Source: Actimicrobium antarcticum
GTDB lineage: Bacteria > Pseudomonadota > Gammaproteobacteria > Burkholderiales > Burkholderiaceae_D
Assembly: GCF_039536745.1 (NCBI RefSeq)
Contig: NZ_BAAAZE010000012.1
Span: 1 to 64,000 of the forward strand
Direction of reading: 5' to 3'
DNA length: 64,000 nucleotides
This document shows, one piece after another, positions 16,883 through 27,000 of the stretch; position 1 is the stretch's first letter; each line of letters begins with the position of its first letter. The notes beneath the pieces were generated by a model that was given only the letters and a program-made list of their open reading frames with translations, was not told the origin of the DNA and searched no databases. A program made the translations under genes and the position numbers.

Positions 16883-18004
16883 TCAGGCCTTGCTAGGCAA
16901 AAACGGGTAATCCACATACCCGCCAGCGCCGCCGCCATACATCGTGGCCGGATCGGCTTCGTTTAATGGTGCGCCGGTGCGCAGGCGCTCCACCAGATCC
17001 GGGTTGGCAATAAACGGTCGACCAAAGCAGATCAGGTCGGCGTTTTTGGTGTTGAGGGTATCGCGTGCCAACGTCATGTCGTAACCGTTGTTGGCCATGT
17101 AAGCACCGTTGAAGAGGTGATGCAACGTCTGCAGGTCGAAGCCACCCGGCACGTCGCGCGCACCGCCGGTCTCGCCTTCGATGACATGCAGATAGATCAG
17201 GTTGAAGGCATTGAGCTGCTCGACCACATACGTGAACAATGGCTGCGGATTGCTGTCATCGATATCACCGAATTTGCTGAGCGGCGAAATACGGATGCCG
17301 ACGCTGTCACCGCCCCATACCTCGACCACGGCTGCCGTGACTTCCAGCAGCAGACGCGCGCGGTTCTCGATCGAACCGCCGTATTCGTCGGTGCGCTGAT
17401 TGGTTTTGTCGCGCAGGAACTGGTCGAGCAAGTAACCATTGGCGGCATGAATTTCAACGCCGTCGAAACCGGCGGCCTTGGCATTGAGCGCGGCTGTGCG
17501 GTATTGCTCGACGATGCCTGGCATCTCGGACAACTCCAGCGCGCGCGGCGTGACCATCGGCACGAACCCGTCATTGGTGTACGACTGACCTTCGGGCTTG
17601 ATTGCCGACGGTGCTACCGGCAAGCCGCCATCCGGCTGGATCGACGGATGCGAGATGCGGCCGACGTGCCAGAGCTGCAGGAACATGTGACCGCCTTTGG
17701 CATGCACGGCGTCGGTGATGCGCTTCCAGGCCACGACCTGGCTGTCGTTATAAATGCCGGGCGTGAAGACATAGCCTTTTCCCTGGGGCGAAATTTGCGT
17801 GGCTTCGGCAATGATCAAACCGGCCGTCGCGCGCTGGGTGTAGTACTCGATGGCCAGTTCGCTCGGCACGTCGCCTTCAAGTGCACGGCTGCGTGTCAGC
17901 GGCGCCATGACGATGCGGTTCTGCAAACGCAGCGGGCCAAGCAAGGTTGGCTCGAACAACAGCATGTCGGTGTTGGCGGTAGTGGGTTGCGTCGTTGTCG
18001 TCAT
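16883..18004 (-). CDS. nemA: Old Yellow Enzyme family alkene reductase (NemA-like)
   Basis: The 373-residue flavoprotein reduces electrophilic C=C bonds (for example N-ethylmaleimide, enones) with NAD(P)H and FMN. Motifs include RIVMAPLTRSRA at the N-terminus, LWHVGRISHPS, the substrate-binding pair in FDGVEIHAANGYLLDQFLRD, TDEYGGSIENRARLL, and the C-terminal ICFGRPFIANPDLVERL. Length is normal. It faces a divergent gap of 229 bases shared with the ABC transporter operon; no regulator gene of the NemR type is adjacent. Confidence 0.95.
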   Translation of the reverse strand: MTTTTQPTTANTDMLLFEPTLLGPLRLQNRIVMAPLTRSRALEGDVPSELAIEYYTQRATAGLIIAEATQISPQGKGYVFTPGIYNDSQVVAWKRITDAVHAKGGHMFLQLWHVGRISHPSIQPDGGLPVAPSAIKPEGQSYTNDGFVPMVTPRALELSEMPGIVEQYRTAALNAKAAGFDGVEIHAANGYLLDQFLRDKTNQRTDEYGGSIENRARLLLEVTAAVVEVWGGDSVGIRISPLSKFGDIDDSNPQPLFTYVVEQLNAFNLIYLHVIEGETGGARDVPGGFDLQTLHHLFNGAYMANNGYDMTLARDTLNTKNADLICFGRPFIANPDLVERLRTGAPLNEADPATMYGGGAGGYVDYPFLPSKA

Positions 18005-18233
18005 CGGAATCCTTTAAAAAAGGTGCATGGTCGCAGATATAGCCACATCGCGCACGGTGCACCACGCCGACGAACCACTTGCGCACCTGCAAACCAGTCG
18101 CCCGACCACCTAATTTTGTAACTCGGAGGTCATCTGCTTGATTCATAATGGCGGGCTTTTTCCGCAAGCGGATCACGACCGCCGCGCCTCACTTGCATTT
18201 CCCCTTTTTCCATCGCGCCACCTGGGATACGTC

Positions 18234-19967
18234 ATGTTCGAACTATTCAACCCACGCCGCAGCGGGCGCTCGGTGCTGGCCGCCGGACCCAATCGCTGGG
18301 ACTGGATCCTGCTGCCGCTGGTACTGGCGCTCATCGCCGGGCTGGCTTTTGGCGCCATGCAGATGACCCGGCCGTTCGTGGTCGGCCAGGCCACGCCGAT
18401 TTCGCTCGACCCGCATTACCTGCCGTATTACCTGTTGCGCACGATGCTGCGCATGTTCACGGCCCTGGCCTGTTCGCTGCTGTTCAGTTTTGCGTTTGCC
18501 GCCATCGCCGTCAAATATCGTGCTGCCGAAAAAATCATGGTGCCGCTGCTCGACATCCTGCAATCGGTCCCTATCCTCGGTTTCCAGGCGATTGCCATTG
18601 CGCCGTTCATCTTGCTATTCCCCGGCAATCTGCTGGGCGTCGAATGTGCGGCCATCTTTGCAATCTTTACTTCGCAGGCCTGGAACATGGCCTTCAGCCT
18701 GTATCAGTCGATGCGTACCGTGCCACCCGAGCTGAGCGAAGCGTCACGTGTCTTCCGCCAGTCCGGCTGGCAGCGCTTCTGGCGTCTGGAATTGCCGTTC
18801 GCGATGCCGGGGCTGCTGTGGAACATGATGATGTCGATGTCGGGCGGCTGGTTTTTTCTGGTCGCTGCCGAAGCCATTTCGGTGGCAGGACAGGACATCA
18901 AATTGCCGGGCATCGGCTCCTACATTGCGATGGCGATCGAAGCCGAAAACGGCCGTGCCATTGCCTGGGCGATTGCCGCGATGCTGATCGGGATCATGCT
19001 GTACGACCAGCTTTTTTTCCGGCCATTGCTGGCCTGGGCCGACAAATTTCGCTTCGAGGAATCGCAGGGCGACTCGGCCCAGAACTCGTGGCTGCTGGAC
19101 CTGGGCCGGCGTAGTCGCTGGATACGTGCGCTGACCGATCGCTTCTGGGGTGTGCTCGGCGGCACGCTGGGCTGGTTCAGCCTGCGCGAGCAAACCGTGG
19201 CACCGACCCGGCGTTCGGACCAGCGCAGCAAATCGCTGGCACGCGTGTGGGACGTGCTGATCATCGCGCTGTCGCTGTTTGCCGTGGTGCAGCTGGTGCT
19301 GTTCGTCCACATCGACGTGGGCTGGAGCGAGGCGCTGCACGTGGTCGGACTGGGCATGATTACGCTGGCGCGGGTGCTGTTGCTGATCGCCCTGGCGTCG
19401 CTGGTGTGGGTGCCGATTGCGGTCTGGATCGGCTTGCGGCCACAGTATTCGCAACGGGTGCAGGCAGTGGCGCAATTCCTGGCGGCGTTTCCGGTCAACC
19501 TGATGTTCCCGATGGTGGTCTACCTGCTGGTGACGTTCAAGCTCAATGCCAATATCTGGCTCAGTCCGCTAATGGTATTTGGCACCCAGTGGTACATCCT
19601 GTTCAATGTGGTGGCCGGGGCCTCGACGATTCCGAACGAGCTGCGACTGGCCGCTGACAATCTCGGGCTGAAGGGCTGGCTGAAATGGAAACGGGTCTAT
19701 CTGCCCGCCGTGTTCCCGGCCTATATCACTGGTGCGATCACGGCCAGCGGCGGCTCATGGAATGCCAGCATCGTTGCCGAATATGTCACCTGGGGCAAAA
19801 CCACGCTCATCGCCGATGGCCTGGGCAGCTACATCAAGCAGATGACCGACGCCGGCGATTTTCACAGGATCGCGCTGGGCATCGGCGTGATGTGCGTGTT
19901 CGTGATGTTGTTGAACCGGTTCTTCTGGCGCAAGTTATATTCGCTCGCCGAAGACCGCAGTCGCTGA
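18234..19967 (+). CDS. ABC transporter permease with two fused BPD_transp_1 domains
   Basis: This 577-residue inner-membrane protein carries two permease domains of the NitT/TauT type in one chain. The first EAA-like loop is in residues about 155-200 (VPPELSEASRVFRQSGWQRFWRLELPFAMPGLLW); the second is near residues 470-500 (IPNELRLAADNLGLKGWLKWKRVYLPAVFPAY). About 12 transmembrane segments are visible. Both half-sites of the channel are therefore encoded by one gene. The ATPase gene follows after 28 bases. No substrate-binding protein gene is present, so the ligand (nitrate, sulfonate, aromatic acid or other) is open. The ATG at 18234 was chosen because the upstream in-frame sequence lacks a hydrophobic start. 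Confidence 0.9.
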   Translation: MFELFNPRRSGRSVLAAGPNRWDWILLPLVLALIAGLAFGAMQMTRPFVVGQATPISLDPHYLPYYLLRTMLRMFTALACSLLFSFAFAAIAVKYRAAEKIMVPLLDILQSVPILGFQAIAIAPFILLFPGNLLGVECAAIFAIFTSQAWNMAFSLYQSMRTVPPELSEASRVFRQSGWQRFWRLELPFAMPGLLWNMMMSMSGGWFFLVAAEAISVAGQDIKLPGIGSYIAMAIEAENGRAIAWAIAAMLIGIMLYDQLFFRPLLAWADKFRFEESQGDSAQNSWLLDLGRRSRWIRALTDRFWGVLGGTLGWFSLREQTVAPTRRSDQRSKSLARVWDVLIIALSLFAVVQLVLFVHIDVGWSEALHVVGLGMITLARVLLLIALASLVWVPIAVWIGLRPQYSQRVQAVAQFLAAFPVNLMFPMVVYLLVTFKLNANIWLSPLMVFGTQWYILFNVVAGASTIPNELRLAADNLGLKGWLKWKRVYLPAVFPAYITGAITASGGSWNASIVAEYVTWGKTTLIADGLGSYIKQMTDAGDFHRIALGIGVMCVFVMLLNRFFWRKLYSLAEDRSR

Positions 19968-19995
19968 AGTTGTCCGCAATCGATAGGGAGTTCGC

Positions 19996-21297
19996 ATGAC
20001 CAAACAAGCCTTGATGGAACTGACCAGTGTCGCGAAGTCGTTTCGCAGCGCCGATGGCGCACCGCGCATGATTCTGGATGGCGTCCATTTTTCTCTCGCT
20101 GAAGGCGAAATCGTGGCGCTGCTGGGTAAATCCGGCTCCGGCAAATCCACCCTGCTGCGCATCATGGCTGGCCTGATCCCGGCCGATGCCGGCACCGCAA
20201 CCTATCGCGGCATGGACATCTATGGCCCGGCGTCGGGCGTGGCAATGGTGTTCCAGTCATTTGCATTATTCCCGTGGCTGACCGTGCAGCAGAATGTTGA
20301 ACTGGGCCTGGAAGCCCAGGGCGTCGCACCGGCCGAACGCGAAAAACGCGCCGACAGCATGCTCGAACTGATGGGGCTGGCCGGTTTCGGCGGCGCGCTA
20401 CCGCGCGAACTCTCGGGCGGCATGCGCCAGCGCGTCGGCATCGCCCGTGCACTGGTCACCAATCCGGATGTACTGCTAATGGACGAAGCGTTCTCGGCGC
20501 TCGACGTGCTGACCGGCGAGACCCTGCGCAATGACATCCTCGACCTGTGGGACAGCAACCGCATCCTGACCAAGGGCATCCTGATCGTCTCGCACAACAT
20601 CGAAGAAGCCGTGATGATGGCGGACCGCATCATGATCCTGTCGAGCGACCCGGGTCGTATTCGCAACGAGATCAAGATCGACTTGCCGCGTCCGCGCAAA
20701 GTTGATTCCCCCGAAGTGCGCGGACTGATCGACGAAGTCTATGGCTTGATGACGCTGCGTCCGATCCAGGAAACCGTCACCGGCCGGGCACCCGCGGTGC
20801 ACCTCGGCTACCGCTTGCCGGACACTGACGTCAGCCATATCGAAGGCGTGCTCGATCTGCTCGCCGGTGCGCCCTTCGATGGCCGCGCCGACCTGCCGCA
20901 ACTGGCTGAAGAAACCGAACTGGCCGACGACGAATTGTTCCATACCTATGAAGCTCTCGGCATGCTCGGCCTGGCGCATATCGACAAAGGCGACATCACG
21001 CTCACGCCGCTGGGCCAGCGTTATGCCGACGCCGACCAGACCTTGCGCCAGGAACTGTTCGGGCAGCAGGTGCTACTGCATGTGCCGCTGGCCGCGCGGA
21101 TCCGCCAGCAACTGGAACGTGAACCGACCGGCACCTCACCGGAAAAGCCGTTCCTCGACATGCTGGAAGAATTCCTCAAAGAAGACGAAGCCAAGCGCGT
21201 GCTGGAAGTCGCCGTCGAATGGGGCCGATATGGTGAGGTCTATGAATACGACTTTCATACGGGGCGGTTGAAGTTGCCGGATCAGGAAGAGGAATGA
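19996..21297 (+). CDS. ABC transporter ATPase with C-terminal AAA-associated domain
   Basis: The 433-residue ATPase partners the fused permease. Residues 1-260 are the nucleotide-binding domain: Walker A GKSGSGKST, signature LSGGMRQR, Walker B VLLMDEAFSALD, switch His in LIVSHN. Residues about 280-425 match the 'AAA-associated' C-terminal domain found on some NitT/TauT ATPases (HIEGVLDLLAG...ELFHTYEALGMLGLAHIDKGDITLTPLGQRYADAD), with a winged-helix look, probably a regulatory domain. An AGGGAG site precedes the ATG. It ends the operon. Confidence 0.92.
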   Translation: MTKQALMELTSVAKSFRSADGAPRMILDGVHFSLAEGEIVALLGKSGSGKSTLLRIMAGLIPADAGTATYRGMDIYGPASGVAMVFQSFALFPWLTVQQNVELGLEAQGVAPAEREKRADSMLELMGLAGFGGALPRELSGGMRQRVGIARALVTNPDVLLMDEAFSALDVLTGETLRNDILDLWDSNRILTKGILIVSHNIEEAVMMADRIMILSSDPGRIRNEIKIDLPRPRKVDSPEVRGLIDEVYGLMTLRPIQETVTGRAPAVHLGYRLPDTDVSHIEGVLDLLAGAPFDGRADLPQLAEETELADDELFHTYEALGMLGLAHIDKGDITLTPLGQRYADADQTLRQELFGQQVLLHVPLAARIRQQLEREPTGTSPEKPFLDMLEEFLKEDEAKRVLEVAVEWGRYGEVYEYDFHTGRLKLPDQEEE

Positions 21298-21503
21298 TGA
21301 CGCGGTAGCGCAGGTCGCATAGTCCAACGGACACGGCGGGATTGACGTGCCCACCCCCCGGAAACAGATCCCAGTGCGTATGTCGCCGTGCCGACCGTCA
21401 GGCCGAAAGCCAATGCCACCGGATCGTGCGAAAGAACCCGTCGTCAGCCACGTGCTTGCCTGCGCTCTGGTTGACTACAGATGCTGCAGTGGGATCGGGT
21501 ATC

Positions 21504-21548
21504 GATGCTGCGATGCGTTGCTGCGATGCTGCGATGCTGCGATGCTGC
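21504..21548. repeat. Octamer tandem repeat GATGCTGC
   Basis: One copy at 21504-21511 is followed, after a 13-base interruption, by three direct copies at 21525-21548. It sits in the 283-base convergent gap between the ABC operon and the ABC1 kinase gene, which holds no gene. Copy number is likely to vary by slippage. Confidence 0.7.
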
Positions 21549-21580
21549 GCACGCGCGCACACGGCGTCACGCGGCGCGGT

Positions 21581-22939
21581 TCAGGATTGCCCGATGGAGG
21601 CAGGAACGAGGAACTCCCGCGCCAGCGCCCGCACGTTCACGCGCGCTTTCAGCCGCGCCGCCAGCAAATACAATCCACCCAGCTTGCGATGCAAGAACAG
21701 CGCATCGACCGGCGGCGTATGCCAGAAATTCCGGTCGCGTCCCAGTGCAAGGCCGGCATCCCGAATTTGCGCCGCAATGTCGGATTGTCCGAAATCATAA
21801 TCGCCGTCATGACGCAATGGCGCACATGCCAGCGTGAACATGGCGAGCACTGCCTGGCGATGATGCAAGGCTGTGCTCGCGTCGAAATAGCCGATCGCGC
21901 AGGCGGCGGCGTCCATTGCCTGCGTATCGCCGTCGACGGCACCAAGCACGATCTGGCGGAACTGCGCCACCATGTCGGCCGAATAGGCACGAGTCGCGCC
22001 GAAGTCGAGCAGGATGACCTGGCCGGTGCTGATGTCATAGCGATAGTTGGCGAAATTCGGATCGGTCTGTATCAACTGAAACTCGAACAGCTCGCGCAGC
22101 AACAAGCTGATCAGCAAGCTGGCGATGCGGTCGCGTACTGTCTGTGGCGCTGTCGTTAGCGACTCCACCGGCACGCCGTCCATACGCGACATGGTCAGCA
22201 CATTGACCGTGGTTAGTTCCGGGAGCAGGTCCGGTACGGCATAGTGCGGTGCATCCGCCAGCAGACTGGCGTAGCGCGCCATGAATGCGCCTTCGCTGAG
22301 GTAATCGGCTTCTTCATGCAACTGGCGCTTGGCGTCCCGCATCAGCGGTGCGATATCCAGCGTGCCGGGCAACATGCCGGACATGCGCAGCAGCGTCGCG
22401 ACATTGTCGACATCGCTGTCGATGCTTTGCCGTACGCCCGGATACTGCAGCTTGATGGCGACGCGCTGGCCGTCGTGAGTCTGCGCAAAATGTACCTGGC
22501 CGATGGACGCCGCCGCCGTCGGCGTGAACGAAAACTGCAGGAAATGGCGCTTCCAGTTCGCGCCCCAGTTGGCCTCCAGTACCTCCACGACCTGGCTCAT
22601 CGGCATGGGTGTGGCCTCCGAACGCAGCCGCGCGAGTATCGCGGCGATCTCGGGCGGCAGCAGGTCACCGGCATCCATCGAGAGCAATTGTCCCACCTTC
22701 ATGGCCGCACCACGCAAGCGCGACAGCTGGTCGGCCACCCGGTGTGCATTGGCCGGCGTCATCAGCAGGTCGCCCAGTGCGGGCCGTTTTCCCTGTGCCA
22801 GCTGGCGGGCACCCTCTGCCAGCATGCCGCCGGCAATACCGGTGGCCAGCGACCCCATCCGTGCCAGACGCGACCAGCGTCCGCTCGGGACGATTGCGCT
22901 GGCAGAGGCTGTTGCGTGCTCGGGCAGTGGTTTAGTCAT
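21581..22939 (-). CDS. ABC1/COQ8 (UbiB-like) family kinase
   Basis: The ATG at 22939 gives 452 residues. The family signature KVGQLLSMDAGDLLPPE (KxGQ motif) is near residue 80, the Ala-rich nucleotide loop is AAASIGQVH, the catalytic loop is IQTDPNFANYRYD, and the metal site is LLDFGATRAY. The QTDPN form matches COQ8/ADCK3-type members more closely than classic UbiB. Such atypical kinases/ATPases support ubiquinone or lipid metabolism. No C-terminal membrane anchor is evident. The start overlaps the stop of the small Cys-rich gene by 8 bases, suggesting coupled translation. Confidence 0.9.
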   Translation of the reverse strand: MTKPLPEHATASASAIVPSGRWSRLARMGSLATGIAGGMLAEGARQLAQGKRPALGDLLMTPANAHRVADQLSRLRGAAMKVGQLLSMDAGDLLPPEIAAILARLRSEATPMPMSQVVEVLEANWGANWKRHFLQFSFTPTAAASIGQVHFAQTHDGQRVAIKLQYPGVRQSIDSDVDNVATLLRMSGMLPGTLDIAPLMRDAKRQLHEEADYLSEGAFMARYASLLADAPHYAVPDLLPELTTVNVLTMSRMDGVPVESLTTAPQTVRDRIASLLISLLLRELFEFQLIQTDPNFANYRYDISTGQVILLDFGATRAYSADMVAQFRQIVLGAVDGDTQAMDAAACAIGYFDASTALHHRQAVLAMFTLACAPLRHDGDYDFGQSDIAAQIRDAGLALGRDRNFWHTPPVDALFLHRKLGGLYLLAARLKARVNVRALAREFLVPASIGQS

Positions 22940-23102
22940 TGGCTTCCGGTGCGGCGTTGGAGGGCGGTGCGGAGTCATCGGTGTCCGTGTTCAATACCGG
23001 GAAGCACATCTTCTCGCCATCCCATTTTTGTCCGCACCAGCATTCGCCGTCGGCGTTGATCAGGCAGGTATCGGTACCACAGCAGCGCGGGTCATTGGTC
23101 AT
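22932..23102 (-). CDS. Small cysteine-rich protein (56 aa), overlapping the ABC1 kinase gene
   Basis: A 57-codon frame from ATG 23102 to TAA at 22932-22934 overlaps the kinase start by 8 bases. The product has a cysteine-dense N-terminal half (MTNDPRCCGTDTCLINADGE, then CWCGQKWDGEKMCF) and a Pro/Ala/Asp-rich tail. Seven cysteines in about 35 residues suggest a zinc or iron-sulfur site. The coding look, spacing and overlap make it a real gene in my view; its function is unknown. It might bind or regulate the neighbouring ABC1 kinase. Confidence 0.7.
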   Translation of the reverse strand: MTNDPRCCGTDTCLINADGECWCGQKWDGEKMCFPVLNTDTDDSAPPSNAAPEAND

Positions 23103-23311
23103 TGGTGCCTTTTAGCAGGAAGTGACAGATAAGTGACAGATGGCGGAAGGACCGAACTCGGACCCAACCGGGTTGTCGAACTGTATCAAGTTTTTCGAAA
23201 GCGTGATGTGGCGAGACTCGGTCGACACGGTCCGGATGTCGATTGATCCAACGCAATCCGAAATTGATCCGTGACTGGCACACTCATCGGACTTTTTTCC
23301 GAGTGACGTGC

Positions 23312-23893
23312 ATGAAAATTCTCCTGATACAGGGTCATCCGGACGCCAGCCAGCGCCATTTTTGCCATGCCCTGGAAGCAGCTTATGCCAGAGGCGCCAG
23401 CGAACACGGGCACACGGTATGCAGTGTCGATGTGGCGACCCTCGATTTTCCGCTGCTACGCAGCCAGTACGAATGGGAGCACGGCACCTTGCCATCGGCG
23501 CTCGTCGACGCGCAAGAGGCGATCAAGTGGGCCGAGCATCTGGTGCTGTTTTTTCCGCTCTGGCTGGGCGACATGCCGGCGCTGCTCAAGGGTTTCCTTG
23601 AGCAGATAGCCCGGCCTGGCTTTGCTTTCTGCGGTGATCCGCCGCACGGGCCGGCAAGCAAGGGACTGGCCGGTCGCTCTGCCCGCGTCGTCGTCACGAT
23701 GGGGATGCCGGCGCTGATCTACCGCTGGTATTTCCGGGCCCACAGTATCAAGTCGCTGGAACGCAATATCCTCGGCTTTGTTGGCGTCGCCCCCGTCAAC
23801 GAAACTCTGATCGGCATGATCGGAGAAATGCAACCGCCGTCTGCCGAAAAATGGTTGGCGCGGCTGGAAGAGTTGGGCCGGCAAGGCAATTAA
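23312..23893 (+). CDS. NAD(P)H-dependent flavodoxin-fold oxidoreductase
   Basis: This 193-residue protein belongs to the NQO/MdaB-like flavodoxin-fold family. The FMN/FAD phosphate loop is MKILLIQGHPDASQRHF at the N-terminus, and the flavin-binding loop is LVLFFPLWLGDMPALLKGFLEQIARPGFAF. It likely reduces quinones or other acceptors with two electrons. The ATG at 23312 is chosen because it gives the family-standard N-terminus; the upstream in-frame extension does not fit the fold. Confidence 0.9.
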   Translation: MKILLIQGHPDASQRHFCHALEAAYARGASEHGHTVCSVDVATLDFPLLRSQYEWEHGTLPSALVDAQEAIKWAEHLVLFFPLWLGDMPALLKGFLEQIARPGFAFCGDPPHGPASKGLAGRSARVVVTMGMPALIYRWYFRAHSIKSLERNILGFVGVAPVNETLIGMIGEMQPPSAEKWLARLEELGRQGN

Positions 23894-24007
23894 GCATGCG
23901 CGTTTTACAACAGGCGAACCAGATGATCGTGAAAACATCGCTGATGCAAACGTTAGTTGCCACGCAACTTATAATCTGGTCTTCGCACCGACGACCTTTA
24001 CGCTCCC

Positions 24008-27000
24008 ATGGCAATGACTTCACACGCTTTCCCGTTTGACCACTCGCAATTACTGCGATGGCTAGGCGCCGCAACGCTGGCGAAAGCCCGGCCCTACGTG
24101 CGCTTCGTCTCGAAGCTGGAATGGAACGACAATGTCCTGCGCGGTATGGTGCAAGGCTCCGAAGCGACGCCCTACCAGACCACCGTGCGTTTTCATCAGC
24201 ACGCAACCGGGCAACAACACAAGCTGGATATTCAGGGACTGTGCTCCTGTCCGGTCAGCGTCGACTGCAAGCATGTCGGTGCGTTGTTGATGGCCAGCCT
24301 GGAGCACAGCGCCTCCGTCAGCACCTCGGTGCGACCCGAACTGATCAGCTGGCTGGAACATGTGCGCGGACGGCTCACGCTCACCGATGGGAAAAAAACA
24401 AAATCAAAAAAAGCCAGCCTGGCACTGGCCTATGTGCTGGCACCATCGCGCTATGCACGGCATCACGAAGTGCTGTTTTTCAAGGCAGGCGTGGTCAGCG
24501 ACGGCAGCATCCGCTCCATCAGCACCCCATGGAACAATGTCGAGAGCGCCCTGCTCAATCCGCCGCAGTTCATCGCCGAAGAGGATCTCGGCATCCTGCG
24601 CATGCTCTGGATGGGCCGCTCCCGGGCGAACTACGGCGGCGGTTTTGCACTGAGCGGCATCAATGGCGCTGCCGTGCTGGAAAAGATGCTGGCGACCGGG
24701 CGCCTGTTCGCGCAGGATACCGACGGAAAAATCACCATCGTGGCCCTGCATGCCGGTGCGTCACGCGCCGGTCGGATCGACTGGGACCCCTGTCCCGGCG
24801 ACCGTCTGCGTCCGCAGTTGCAGACCGTCCCGTTCGCCACCAGCGTGATCGAAGTCGAGCCGTTTGCGTATCTCGATCAGGCAACGCATGAAGTCGGCCT
24901 GGTGGAGTTATCCTGCCCGGCGAACCAGATGGTGGAATTTCTTGGCATGCCGCCGATCGCGCCAGCGGAGGCGCCGGTCGTCGCTGCCGTATTGCGCCAG
25001 ATCGCGCCGACCGTGCCTGTGCCACCGGTTGAACTGATGTCGGCGATCCGCGTCGTCGATAGTGAGCCCGTGCCAGTGCTGGCGCTGGACACGCTGCCGG
25101 TATATGCCCTGCATAACAAATTCTATGACGACAAATTGAAGCAGTTCGATCATGCCACCGTGCTGTTCGATTACGACGGCTTGCTGTTTGAAGTGGGTAC
25201 GACCGACTCGCTGATGAAGACCCCTGACGGCGAAATCGTCCAGGTAAAACGTCATTCCCTGGCCGAAAAATCCCGCCTCGCCGAGCTGCGCCAATCCGGG
25301 CTGAACCCGGTTCCTCCGGGTTGCGTGTATGGCCCGCAGACGTTCCCGGCATCACTGTGGGGATTCAATGAAACAGACGCCTGGACAGATTTCATGCAGC
25401 ACAACCTGCCGGGGCTGCGCGCGCAAGGCTGGCAGGTACATACGTCGCCGAATTTCCGTTTCAATATCATCGAGATCGACAGCATCGAAGGCCAGATGCA
25501 TGAAGCCGCGGACGGCTGGTTCGACCTCGATATGGGCATCCGCGTGGGTGACCGGATTGTCCGGCTGGAACCGTTGCTGGCGGAGTTATTCCAGCGCGAC
25601 CAGCGCTGGTTGAAAACCGGACTGGAGTCGATTGCCGACGACGAAGCGATCGAACTCAAGACTGATCGCGGCGAACGCCTGCGCTTGCGCGCCGATCGCA
25701 TCAAGCCGGTCGTACGGGTATTGATCGACCTGTTCGATGGCGCAACGCCGGGTGCCAGCCTGCGCGTTTCCCGGCTTGATGCCGGCCGACTGGATGCCCT
25801 CAACGATACCGGCCGCTGGCAATTCCATGGCGATGACTCGATTCGCCAGCTGGCCCAGCGTCTGAAAAGCGGCGCGGGCATCAGCGAAGTGCCGGTCCCC
25901 AAAAGCCTGCAGGCAGACCTGCGCAGTTACCAGCAACAAGGCCTGAGCTGGATGCAATTCCTGCGCGAGCACAAACTGTCCGGCGTATTGGCCGACGATA
26001 TGGGACTCGGTAAAACCATCCAGACGCTGGCCCATCTGCTGGTCGAACAGGAAGCCGGCCGACTCGACCGGCCAGCCTTGATCGTCGTGCCGACCTCACT
26101 GGTGCACAACTGGCAGGACGAAGCCAGACGCTTCGCGCCGAGCCTGCGCGTACTCAGCCTGCAAGGTGCCGGACGCAAGGACCAGTTTGACCAGATCGGC
26201 AATCATGACCTGGTGCTGACCACCTATGCCTTGCTGTGGCGCGACCATGAAATCCTGGCGCAGCACAATTACCATTTGCTGATTCTGGATGAAGCGCAAT
26301 TTGTCAAGAATGCCAGCACCAAGGCCGCTGTCGCCATCCGCGACCTGAAGGCGCGCCATCGTCTGTGCCTGACCGGAACGCCGCTGGAAAATCACCTTGG
26401 CGAACTCTGGTCGATGTTCGACTTCCTGTTGCCGGGCTTTCTGGGCAACCAGAAGGACTTCACCAAACGCTGGCGCACGCCGATCGAAAAAGCCGGCGAC
26501 ACGGTGCGACGCGATTTGCTGGCGCGACGCATCCGGCCATTCATGCTGCGCCGGCGCAAGAATGAAGTGGCGACTGAATTGCCACCAAAAACCCTGATCG
26601 TGCGCCGCGTCGATCTCGACGGCACGCAGCGCGATCTCTACGAAACCGTGCGCACGGCCATGCACGAAAAAGTCCGGGCCGTCATCGCCGAACAGGGGCT
26701 GGCGCGCAGCCACATCGTAGTGCTCGATGCGCTGCTGAAATTGCGCCAGGTCTGTTGCGATCCGCGCCTGGTGAAGCTCAAGAAAGCCGAAGGTGTGAAG
26801 GAATCGGCCAAGCTGGAGTTGCTGCTGTCGATGCTGCCCGACATGATCGAAGAAGGCCGGCGCGTGCTGCTGTTCTCGCAATTCACGGGCATGCTGGCGC
26901 TGATCGCCACGGAGGTCGAAAAAGCCGGCATTCCGTACGTGCTGCTGACCGGCGACACCACCGACCGTGCCACGCCGGTGCGGCGCTTCCAGGACGGCGA

